Assembly: GCA_964442435.1 (NCBI GenBank)
Contig: CAYTZG010000001.1
Location: forward strand, 1 to 64,000
From: CAMXAS01 sp964442435
GTDB taxonomy: Bacteria > Bacteroidota > Bacteroidia > Bacteroidales > P3
Direction: 5' to 3'
Length of the DNA stretch: 64,000 nt
The first letter of the stretch is position 1. Each line of letters opens with the position of its first letter. The notes under the pieces were generated by a model. That model was not told where the DNA came from and searched no databases. It was given only the letters and a program-made list of their open reading frames with translations. Position numbers and translations under genes: made by a program. This document shows positions 50,022 to 58,141 of the stretch, one piece after another.

Positions 50022-51182
50022 CTAATTCTTTTGATAGTTCAAGTCTCCGTATGCCCTTTTCAGCCTTGAAAGAAGCGGAATCGGCGCCAACAGAAACAAC
50101 AGGTAATGAATCAACTCTTGCCACCAACCGGAAAAGCCGGTCGCAAAAATGGTTTCACTTACATAAAAATTATAGTAATGCCGCAACGGGAACAAAACGG
50201 CCATGCCCTGAAAAAAGCCCGGCATCTGTTCCAACGGCACCGTAAAGCCCGAAAGCGAGAAAGCCAGGATACCGAGGAAAGCACTGATGCAAACCGCCAG
50301 CCGGCATACGGGAAGCAGGGCTACGATACAGATGGCGAAAGCCTCGCTGGCCAACACCATCAGTACAATATTGAGCATCATCGCCCATATCGAACCGGCT
50401 ATCGGGAAGTGCATCGGCCCGTAGAGCACCAACACCAGGATGCACCCCATGACTGAGAACAGAAGTGTAAACGGCAACAGTTTTCCGACCAATACGGTGG
50501 TGAGCGAATTGCCAGACGTTTCCAGCAACCGGGCGGAGGTACCGTATTTGAGTTCGGTGCTCAAGGCATAGGCCACCGTCATAATCACCAACAGTTCCAA
50601 TAGGCCGGACAACAAGATGTTGGCCAGATAGACCGTATAGTCGGTCGTGGGATTCCCGATGGGGTGGACGTCTATCACGATAGGTTGTATGGCCGCCATA
50701 ATGGCATCTTCCGATATCCCTTTGGCCCGCATCGTTTCGCGCTGTACGGCGCCAATCGACAGGTTGAACATGGTCAACAGATTTTTGTAGGTCATCATGC
50801 CGCCAACATAATACATCGTATTGACATAGAACGACGCGACGGGCTGCCGCCCCGCTAAAACGTCCGCATACATATGTTCGGGCAAAACGCAGATGGCGGT
50901 GACTTCCCCTTTCTGCATGGCCTCCCGTGCACGGCTGTAATCGGTATAGCGTACCGTCCGCCCAAGTTCGGTGGCATCGAGTTGCCGTATGAAATTACGG
51001 GTCAGCGAGGAGTCGTCCTTATCGACAACCGCTATCGGCAGTTCCGCCGGCGTGCCCTGCCCGAAAAAGGTCAGGAAGAAGAGCGAGCAGAACAGCATGG
51101 CGCCAAGCGGCGCCAACACATAGACCGATCGTTTGGTCCATATCTTCAGTTCCCGGTCTATGATTTCCTTGATCCTTTTCAT
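50022..51182 (-). CDS. ABC-2 type transporter permease (first of two)
   Basis: A 386-residue membrane protein homologous to its neighbour: N-terminal helix, periplasmic domain with LPIAVVDKDDSSLTRNFIRQ, then a C-terminal membrane domain (from about 185). Two such permeases with HlyD and TolC partners form a tripartite exporter. The ATG overlaps the stop of the HlyD gene (ATGA). Confidence 0.88.
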   Translation of the reverse strand: MKRIKEIIDRELKIWTKRSVYVLAPLGAMLFCSLFFLTFFGQGTPAELPIAVVDKDDSSLTRNFIRQLDATELGRTVRYTDYSRAREAMQKGEVTAICVLPEHMYADVLAGRQPVASFYVNTMYYVGGMMTYKNLLTMFNLSIGAVQRETMRAKGISEDAIMAAIQPIVIDVHPIGNPTTDYTVYLANILLSGLLELLVIMTVAYALSTELKYGTSARLLETSGNSLTTVLVGKLLPFTLLFSVMGCILVLVLYGPMHFPIAGSIWAMMLNIVLMVLASEAFAICIVALLPVCRLAVCISAFLGILAFSLSGFTVPLEQMPGFFQGMAVLFPLRHYYNFYVSETIFATGFSGWWQELIHYLLFLLAPIPLLSRLKRAYGDLNYQKN

Positions 51183-52159
51183 TTCACTATCACTGTCATG
51201 CCCGGGAGAATGCCCGCGACGGAGGTTTCGGGTTCGGCCCGTACTTCAAAAGTCTTGGCGTCGAACGAACCGTGTTCCTTGCTCGCCATCCAAGTGGCAT
51301 ACGATTCCCGCACCGCCATATAGGTTACTTTGGCTTTGATTTCCTTGCCATCCAAGGCCGGTACGGCCAGCGTCATTTCGTCCCCGCGTTGCAAGCCGTG
51401 TAGATCGTCTTCCCTGACATTGAACGTAAACCAAATATCGTTCATATCCGTAACGCTCATAATGGGCGCACCGGTTCCCACTAGTTCACCCACTTTCGGA
51501 TAGACGGCGGATACGATGCCGTCGCAAGGGGCGGTAAGGTAAAGTTCGTCCATATAGCCCTGCACTTCCAACAAGGCGCCGTCCGCCTGTTCCACAACAG
51601 CCGCGGCGGCCGCCTTGTCTTCTGTCCGCGCACCGGCAAGCGCCATATCATACTGGCTTTTGGCGGCTTTTGACTGAGCCACGGACGCATCATATTTGGC
51701 CTTTACCTCATCGTATTTTTGCGCGGATACCACTTTTTGCTCATACAGACTACGGATTCTTTCATAGGATTTCTTCATTACCTTTTCCTGAACCAAAGCC
51801 GTTTGCCACAATTGGTAAGCCCCTTCTATCTGCTCTTTCTGCGCGCCGTTCTGCGCTTTTGAGCTCTGCGCCTCCGCAGCCGCCTTCAAGGCGCTGACCT
51901 GGGCGAGTTTGGCACGGACTTCGGGGCTGGCGATAAACACGACGGTATCGCCTTTGTGCACATAGTCGCCTTCTTGGACAAACAGTATCTCTATCCGACC
52001 GGGCACCTTGCCGGATACGCGGTATTCACTCGCTTCCGCCTCGCCCTGCACGGTGGCGGGCTTGGGCTTCGATACAAAATAACCGGCTATGCCGATAATG
52101 CCGATAATGGCTACAAGGCCAATGACGCCTGCGGTCAAGCCGCTTTTCTTCTGTTCCAT
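51179..52159 (-). CDS. HlyD family periplasmic adaptor
   Basis: A 326-residue membrane-fusion protein: a helix near the N-terminus (GLTAGVIGLVAIIGIIGIAGYF), split lipoyl domain (VPGRIEILFVQEGDYVHKGD and later CDGIVSAVYPKVGELV), a long helical hairpin (about 75-190) and beta-barrel parts. It bridges inner-membrane permeases and TolC. The frame starts nine codons earlier (52186); the ATG at 52159 before EQKKSGL is preferred because the upstream part is polar and short. It overlaps the next permease gene. Confidence 0.9.
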   Translation of the reverse strand: MEQKKSGLTAGVIGLVAIIGIIGIAGYFVSKPKPATVQGEAEASEYRVSGKVPGRIEILFVQEGDYVHKGDTVVFIASPEVRAKLAQVSALKAAAEAQSSKAQNGAQKEQIEGAYQLWQTALVQEKVMKKSYERIRSLYEQKVVSAQKYDEVKAKYDASVAQSKAAKSQYDMALAGARTEDKAAAAAVVEQADGALLEVQGYMDELYLTAPCDGIVSAVYPKVGELVGTGAPIMSVTDMNDIWFTFNVREDDLHGLQRGDEMTLAVPALDGKEIKAKVTYMAVRESYATWMASKEHGSFDAKTFEVRAEPETSVAGILPGMTVIVK

Positions 52160-52208
52160 ATTTTTATGATATTCAGATTTATACATTAATACTATCTACG
52201 ATGGCAAA

Positions 52209-53720
52209 TTATTCCGTCATACTTTTCGTGAGATTTCCCTGAGCCCGCTGCAAATCGGCCGTTGCCATCTGAAGGGCGATGCCGGCATCGATATATTCCG
52301 AATGCGCTTTGAGCCATGCGGCCTGTGCCGCCAAAGCAAGACTGGCCTCCACGAAACCTTCTTCAAAGCCGACTGTCGCCGTTCTCAGATTTTCCTCGGC
52401 GTTGGCCATGTTGGCCTCCGACATTTCCAATCTTTCCAAAGCCTCCTGCTGTTCGTGGCTGATTTTAGACACTTCGAGAGAGACCATTTCTTCCGTGTCC
52501 AAAAGTTTGGTCCGGTACAATTCCGCCTCCGCCTTGGCTTTTCTCGTCTTATAGCCGGCTTCGTAACCATGGAATATGGGCACGTTGGCCACCACGCCCG
52601 CGGCGAAACGCCCACCGAACTGATTGCGGAACCCGTTGTTAAGGTTAGGATTGCTCACCATATAGTTGGCGGTGACAGCCACGGTCGGCAACATATCCGC
52701 ACGCGCCATCTTTATCTTGTTATCGTAAATCTGCGAGGCGATTTGCAGGCTTTTCAATTCGGGCCGGTCGCTGAAAATCTCCCCCATCGGCTTGATGGCC
52801 GTCATGTCCGGTCTGGGGATTTCCTCCCGCCCTTCGTCCACAAGAATAATGTCGCTATCAAGCGGTAGCCCAATCTGTTTGCACAGCAGCATCTTGGCCA
52901 AAGAAAGTCCATTAGTGGCTTGAGACAGCAACAGACGGGCTTCATTGGCCTTTACCTTTACCGATAGGCGGTCGGCCTCCGTGGCCACCCCTTCCGCCAC
53001 GGAAATACTGATATCATGTTCCATCTTTTCCAAGAGTCCGGCATAGTTTTCCGCCAATTGCTTCTTAGCCGCGATGGAGACGATTTGCCAATAGGCGCGG
53101 TCAACGCTGACGATAATTTCCTGGTACTTGGTGTCGTAGCGGCTTTCTTCAAGGTCTTGGGCCAAAGACGCAATTTTGTTGGCGGCTATGATTTTGCCAC
53201 CTGCATAAAGCGGCTGGGTAACGCTCAAAACGCCCACATATACATTCTGAACGTCCAAATGCAAGGCATCGTCAATCCGTGCGCCGATTTGATTGATAGC
53301 GGCAGACAGGTCGGTCTGCGACAAAGCCCCCATGACGGTCTGCCACATCGGACTCTGCATGAATTCCTGAGCCGTCGCCGGATTGCTCATAATCGCCTGG
53401 GTCAATTCCGCTATTTTACCATTGAATTGGTTTTGAACCAATGTGCCGCTGTTCCGGAGCAGGGCGGACGCGTCGTCACCTATCAACGCGATGTCGCTTC
53501 CATTATAGAAGTAGGCGCCTTGGGCACTGACACGCGGAAAATAATGCGCTCGGGCGATGCCTCGGTCGCAAGCAGCCATTTCTTTTCTGATGCCGCTCTG
53601 CATGAGGTCTTTATTGTTCTCAACGGCCAATTCCCTGCAGGCCTCCAATGAAAGCCGCTGTTGGGCCATCATCGGTAGCGGCAGCATGGCCGCCAACCAC
53701 AGGAGGAGTGTTCTTTTCAT
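52209..53720 (-). CDS. TolC family outer-membrane efflux protein
   Basis: A 503-residue outer-membrane channel with signal peptide (KRTLLLWLAAMLPLPMMAQ). Two TolC repeats are visible, each with long helices, beginning LSLEACRELAVENNKDL and TQPLYAGGKIIAANKIASLA (about 165-185) in the first half. It forms the exit duct of the exporter. It is the first gene of the leftward operon TolC-HlyD-permease-permease-barrel. Met at 53726 is an alternative start. Confidence 0.92.
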   Translation of the reverse strand: MKRTLLLWLAAMLPLPMMAQQRLSLEACRELAVENNKDLMQSGIRKEMAACDRGIARAHYFPRVSAQGAYFYNGSDIALIGDDASALLRNSGTLVQNQFNGKIAELTQAIMSNPATAQEFMQSPMWQTVMGALSQTDLSAAINQIGARIDDALHLDVQNVYVGVLSVTQPLYAGGKIIAANKIASLAQDLEESRYDTKYQEIIVSVDRAYWQIVSIAAKKQLAENYAGLLEKMEHDISISVAEGVATEADRLSVKVKANEARLLLSQATNGLSLAKMLLCKQIGLPLDSDIILVDEGREEIPRPDMTAIKPMGEIFSDRPELKSLQIASQIYDNKIKMARADMLPTVAVTANYMVSNPNLNNGFRNQFGGRFAAGVVANVPIFHGYEAGYKTRKAKAEAELYRTKLLDTEEMVSLEVSKISHEQQEALERLEMSEANMANAEENLRTATVGFEEGFVEASLALAAQAAWLKAHSEYIDAGIALQMATADLQRAQGNLTKSMTE

Positions 53721-53903
53721 TCTCATAACGCAATTTACCTTTTGATTTCGCCCCTTGCCCTGCCCGACACCGCCAAACGCCGTTGACCACTATGCCTGAC
53801 CTCATCAAAGGGCACGACTTTCCGACTGACAAAACACAAGCCATTTTCAGTATTACGGATATTTAAATAACCAATATTATTATCCATAATTCCGTTTTTA
53901 AGA

Positions 53904-53913
53904 TATTCGAATA
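53904..53913. promoter_or_regulatory. Palindrome in the efflux/araC divergent promoter region
   Basis: TATTCGAATA is a 10-bp palindrome lying 20 bases upstream of the araC -7 box, just where a -33 element would be. A candidate operator for the AraC-type regulator. Confidence 0.35.
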
Positions 53914-53933
53914 ATCAAGCAAGAAATTTTGAT

Positions 53934-53941
53934 TATTTTTG
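53934..53941 (+). promoter_or_regulatory. -7 box for the AraC-type regulator
   Basis: TATTTTTG, 20 bases before the ATG at 53962. Confidence 0.5.
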
Positions 53942-53961
53942 CATTCCATAAGACTGACAGT

Positions 53962-54879
53962 ATGGCCGGATTATATAATGAAATAAGCCTTCCCGAATTG
54001 GCAGCCATGACAGGCCTGACAGAAAGCGACACCTTGTCGAGAGATTTCATGATTACGCACGTGAGCGGGCGTCGGCTGACCGATTTTTTACGCTATCCGG
54101 CCAGACTGAACGCCTATGCAGCAATTTACTGCATGCGGGGCGATTTCAGCGTGGATATCAACGTAAAGACCATCCATGTCAGTGAGCATACGATGATGTT
54201 CTATGTGCCGGGCAGTATCGTGAAAGTGAACAAGAACACGGCCAATGACGGCGAGGCGGTGCTTGTGGCCGCTTCCGCGAACTTCATACAGGGGATACCC
54301 GTCAATTTCAACGGTCTGTTTGAAAAAAGCCTGGAGTTGCTCGACCATCCTTGCATCACGATTGACGAAGAGGGGCAACTCATCCTGAAAGACTACTATA
54401 CCTTGGTGTCGGATATGTGCCAATCCGACCTGACGGACAAGGCCGACGCCATCAAGTTCATCGGTTCGTCCCTGCTCTGCCTACTCGGAAATTTATGGAC
54501 ACGGGCCTTATCCCGTCCCGGCTTGCAGGCAAAAGGACTACCGACCCGAACGAATATGATTTTCGAACATTTCCTCAAGTTGGTGGCGGAGAACTTCATG
54601 ACGCACAAAACCATCGGATTCTATGCGGACCAACTGTACCTGACGCCCAAATACCTATCCGGACTGGTCAAGACCGTGAGTGGCCGAACGGCCTCGGAAT
54701 GGATAGATTCGTTTATCGTATTGGAGGCCAAAAACCTGCTGAAGTATTCGAATCTTACAGTCAAGGAAATAGGCTACAAACTGCACTTTGCCTCCATCCC
54801 CTCGTTCTTTAAGTTTTTCAAGTCACATACGGGCAAAACACCTACGGAATACCGCTACGGCACCGAAGGTGATATATAG
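53962..54879 (+). CDS. AraC family transcriptional regulator of the efflux operon
   Basis: A 305-residue regulator with an N-terminal cupin-like sensing domain (about 20-180) and a C-terminal double helix-turn-helix: FYADQLYLTPKYLSGLVKTV (first) and TVKEIGYKLHFASIPSFFKFF then GKTPTEYR (second). Divergent from the TolC operon across 240 bases, so it probably controls that operon, perhaps after binding a toxic compound or bile-like ligand (inference). The frame is open upstream, but the ATG at 53962 follows the -7 box. Confidence 0.9.
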   Translation: MAGLYNEISLPELAAMTGLTESDTLSRDFMITHVSGRRLTDFLRYPARLNAYAAIYCMRGDFSVDINVKTIHVSEHTMMFYVPGSIVKVNKNTANDGEAVLVAASANFIQGIPVNFNGLFEKSLELLDHPCITIDEEGQLILKDYYTLVSDMCQSDLTDKADAIKFIGSSLLCLLGNLWTRALSRPGLQAKGLPTRTNMIFEHFLKLVAENFMTHKTIGFYADQLYLTPKYLSGLVKTVSGRTASEWIDSFIVLEAKNLLKYSNLTVKEIGYKLHFASIPSFFKFFKSHTGKTPTEYRYGTEGDI

Positions 54880-54889
54880 TGCCCCCGCC

Positions 54890-55576
54890 TCAGGCATATA
54901 CCCGCGCGCCGAAAATCTTGCTGCCGACGCGCACGAGCGTGCTGCCCGCCTCTATCGCCAGCGGATAATCTTCGCTCATCCCCATTGAGATTTCCGCAAA
55001 ATGGTCGGCCGTGGTGAAATAACGGGCCTTCAACTCATCGAAATAGCGTTTCAGCCGCGCGAACTCGCCCCGCACCTGTTCCTGATTGTCGGTAAACGTG
55101 CCCATACCCATGACGCCGTCGATACGGACGTGTTTCAGGGCCGCGAAACGCTCGCTCCGCAACAGGGCCTCGGCCTCCTCGAAACTCAGCCCGAATTTGG
55201 TCTCCTCGGCCGCGATGTGGAATTGCAACAGGCAAGGGATGATGCGCTTGTGCTTCTGCGCCTGCTTGTCAACGGCTTCCAGCAGTTCCAAGCTGTCGAT
55301 GCTGTGAATCATCGACACGAAAGGCGCGATGTATTTGATTTTATTGGTCTGCAGATGCCCGATGAAATGCCACTGGATGTCTTTCGGCAAGGCCAGATAC
55401 TTGTCGCGCAGTTCCAAGGCCTTGTTCTCGCCGAACACGCGCTGTCCGGCTTCGTAGGCCCATTCGATATACGCCATCGGCTTGGTCTTGGATACCGCCA
55501 CCAAACGCACGCCAGCCGGCAAACCGGCGGCCACCCGCCGCAGATTGTCCGTGATTTCTTCCTTGACCGTACTCAT
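54890..55576 (-). CDS. YggS family pyridoxal-phosphate homeostasis protein
   Basis: A 228-residue alanine-racemase-fold protein without known catalysis. The PLP lysine is in VRLVAVSKTKPMAYI (near residue 31). Other family marks are GENKALELRDKYLAL, WHFIGHLQTNKIKYI, and GMSEDYPLAIEAGSTLVRVG. It keeps free PLP levels balanced. It is the last gene of the leftward ruvX operon and overlaps the RibF-like gene by four bases. Confidence 0.95.
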   Translation of the reverse strand: MSTVKEEITDNLRRVAAGLPAGVRLVAVSKTKPMAYIEWAYEAGQRVFGENKALELRDKYLALPKDIQWHFIGHLQTNKIKYIAPFVSMIHSIDSLELLEAVDKQAQKHKRIIPCLLQFHIAAEETKFGLSFEEAEALLRSERFAALKHVRIDGVMGMGTFTDNQEQVRGEFARLKRYFDELKARYFTTADHFAEISMGMSEDYPLAIEAGSTLVRVGSKIFGARVYA

Positions 55577-56361
55577 AAGTCAATTTCCTTTAAAAACCGT
55601 ACCTTCATATTGTCGCCCTCCTGCAAAAACGGCAGGTCGGACAAACGGATTTCCTCGTCAATCTTGGCCACCGTATAATAGTAGCGTCCATTGACCTTGA
55701 CTTTCGTCAGATAATGCCCCGGCGCGGGCCGGAGTTTGAATTTGCTGGAGGCTTCGAACACGTCCTGATGCCAGGCGCCGTTGATGAAATACGCATACCC
55801 CAGCAGATGGTTGGCTTCCGTCACGCGGCCGGCCTGCAACAGACGGCGCACCTGAGAGGAGCTTACCGCCTGACCGTCCACCGTATATTCGGGATAGCGC
55901 TCCACCGCAAAGCCGTATTGTTGGCCCAAGGCCGCCATCTGTTCGTAGCCGCCCTGACGGTCGTGGCCGAAGTTGTGGTTGAACCCGATAATCATGCGTT
56001 TGACCCGCAGGCGTTCCACGAGGATTTCCCGCACGAAGCGTTCGGCCGGCATGGCGGCGAACGCGTCGTCGAAATGCAGGACCAACAGGTTCCGCAGGCC
56101 GGCCGCCGCCAACAGTTCCTCTTTCTCCTGTTCGGTGGTCAACAGCCTGAAGTTTTTACGAAAGGCCTCCTCGCCCTGCAAGACCAGGCGCGGATGCGGG
56201 CTGAACGAAATCAAGACGCTCTCCCCGCCCTCGGCCTCGGCGTGCCGGTTCAACAAGTCGATAATGGAGCGGTGCGCGCGATGCACGCCGTCGTAGGAGC
56301 CGACGGTAACGACCGCGTTGCGGACCGACCGCCATTGTTCCAAATCCCGACAAATCTCCAT
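55573..56361 (-). CDS. RibF-like FAD synthetase with a degenerate riboflavin kinase domain
   Basis: A 262-residue protein; bifunctional RibF is usually about 310. The N-terminal FMN adenylyltransferase domain (about 1-185) is recognisable: VGSYDGVHRAHRSII (the normal HxGH is HRAH), FSPHPRLVL, IIGFNHNFGHDRQGGYE and DGQAVSSSQVRRLL. After LLGYAYFINGA the riboflavin kinase core is missing: there is no GFPTAN motif, only a short tail with PAPGHYLTKVKVNGRYYYTV that resembles the rest of that domain. It may thus make FAD from FMN only, or be a paralogue with another function. Start and stop overlap or abut its neighbours. Confidence 0.8.
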   Translation of the reverse strand: MEICRDLEQWRSVRNAVVTVGSYDGVHRAHRSIIDLLNRHAEAEGGESVLISFSPHPRLVLQGEEAFRKNFRLLTTEQEKEELLAAAGLRNLLVLHFDDAFAAMPAERFVREILVERLRVKRMIIGFNHNFGHDRQGGYEQMAALGQQYGFAVERYPEYTVDGQAVSSSQVRRLLQAGRVTEANHLLGYAYFINGAWHQDVFEASSKFKLRPAPGHYLTKVKVNGRYYYTVAKIDEEIRLSDLPFLQEGDNMKVRFLKEIDL

Positions 56362-56379
56362 GACGATGCGAATCTTTGG

Positions 56380-58137
56380 TTAGAATGAAAACGTGATGCC
56401 GGCCATGACGTTGAACCGATAGGTGGGATAGTCGTACCAACGGTAATAACGGTAGGCGATCAGGTTGTTCAGGTTGACGAAGGCCGACCAACGCTTGAAG
56501 AAGCGGTATTCCAAGCCCGCGCTCCAATCGAAACCGCCCTTGAGCGTCACTTCCTGACCGAAATGGTCGTGGGCCTTCATGTTCGTATAACCGGCTATTT
56601 CGGAGGTCACGATGAACTTATGCCCGATATCGTAACGGAACATGAGGCCGCCGCGGAAAGCCGGCGTATAGAGCAAGGCCTGGTTGTAATAGTTGTATTC
56701 GGCCTCCACGTGCGCCAGTATGCGGTCGTCCCAATGCAGGTTCAACTCGCCTTTGAGTTGGAACTGGAAGACCTTTTCGGTATATAGCGGTTTGAAGTCG
56801 TTATAACCCACATAGGCATCCTCCGCCACACTGACTTGATACGGGTAATAGTAATAATCGAAACTCATCTGGTTGCCCAGCCAATGTGCGGACGCCGTCA
56901 AAGCAAAGTCGATTTCCTTCGTCAGATTGCTCTTGATACCGAGATAAACGTACAGTTTCTCGCGCGAAAACGCCAAATCGTCCACATCGAACGGATGCAG
57001 GAACGGGTTGATGTCCGAAATGGACAGAATCGTATTGCGCTTGACCTGTCCGTCCACGCCCACATAGAGGCTCAGTATATCCGGCACCGCCTGCACGTTC
57101 AAGCGCACGCGCGGATTGAACTGAAACTTGCTGCCATCGCGGCTGTCGCCGAACACATTGAAACACAAGCCGGCATCCAAATCCCAAATGTCGTAATGAT
57201 AGGATACGGTCGGCTCCAAACGCAACTGGAACGCATTATCGACCGGGTCGTCCTGATGCGTCCGATGCAGATAGTCGCCGAAGAAAACGCGCGCGCCGAT
57301 ATCCAAACGGTCCACATAGTCGGATTTCTGCGCAATCCGTTTGGAGAAACCGCCATCGGCTTCGATGATGTTCTCCATGCCGTGCCAGTTGTTCCGCCCG
57401 AAGTCGTAATAGAGGCTCGCGTCGTAACGCCAGTCGTTCGGATCGGTCGCCCGGTCGGTTATCGACAGCCGGCCGTCCATATTCTGAAACCAACGCACGG
57501 GCTGGTCGCGGTAAATCTTGCGGAAATCCTCATTCATCGCCAGCAAACCGGCAATCGTATCGTAGAGCCCGTCCCGGATGCCATAGGCGTTGACCTTGTT
57601 CTGCCGGTAATCCAATTCAAGCCGCACCCTGAATTTCTTGGCGAAAATCTCGCCCGACAAATCGCCTTCGTTGTAGGAATGGTCGGTCTTGAACTGACTG
57701 TAGTCTTTGATATTGCCGTATGCCGAATGATGTTTGTAGGAGGCCGCGACGCCATACTGCTGCGAACGTCCCATGGCGACATAGGCCTCGGCCAAAGGCG
57801 AAAGGTGGTTGCCGAACCCGATTTTGAGATGTTGGTTGAACAGCCGTTCCACCGGTTCGCCCGCCACCTTGGCCGGCTTGATGTTCTCCACCGGATAGGT
57901 CGTCTGCACAGGCCGGGAGATGATTTCATAAACGGACGTGTCGATGCGGTGCGTCGTATCGGCCGACACCTCCGGCTGCAAAAGCGGCTTGCGCACGACG
58001 TCCAACATGGGTTGATAGGGCGCCACGACCACCACCCGTTCCTGATACGGTTGGTCGTCCGTCGTCTGGGCCTGGGCCGCCGGAAGCGTCAGGCAACCGG
58101 CCAAACCCAAGCCTATGATGTATGATAGCTTGCTCAT
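56380..58137 (-). CDS. Outer-membrane beta-barrel protein, partner of the TPR protein
   Basis: A 585-residue protein with a signal peptide (SKLSYIIGLGLAGCLTLPAAQA). A short N-terminal periplasmic part with VVVVAPYQPMLDVVRKPLLQP is followed by many amphipathic strands (VRLELDYRQNKVNAYGI, YDASLYYDFGRNNW and others) ending in FNVMAGITFSF, typical of a large outer-membrane barrel without a TonB plug. It starts four bases after the TPR gene, an association I recognise from Bacteroidota genomes. No function is known to me. Confidence 0.8.
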   Translation of the reverse strand: MSKLSYIIGLGLAGCLTLPAAQAQTTDDQPYQERVVVVAPYQPMLDVVRKPLLQPEVSADTTHRIDTSVYEIISRPVQTTYPVENIKPAKVAGEPVERLFNQHLKIGFGNHLSPLAEAYVAMGRSQQYGVAASYKHHSAYGNIKDYSQFKTDHSYNEGDLSGEIFAKKFRVRLELDYRQNKVNAYGIRDGLYDTIAGLLAMNEDFRKIYRDQPVRWFQNMDGRLSITDRATDPNDWRYDASLYYDFGRNNWHGMENIIEADGGFSKRIAQKSDYVDRLDIGARVFFGDYLHRTHQDDPVDNAFQLRLEPTVSYHYDIWDLDAGLCFNVFGDSRDGSKFQFNPRVRLNVQAVPDILSLYVGVDGQVKRNTILSISDINPFLHPFDVDDLAFSREKLYVYLGIKSNLTKEIDFALTASAHWLGNQMSFDYYYYPYQVSVAEDAYVGYNDFKPLYTEKVFQFQLKGELNLHWDDRILAHVEAEYNYYNQALLYTPAFRGGLMFRYDIGHKFIVTSEIAGYTNMKAHDHFGQEVTLKGGFDWSAGLEYRFFKRWSAFVNLNNLIAYRYYRWYDYPTYRFNVMAGITFSF

Positions 58138-58141
58138 GGCT

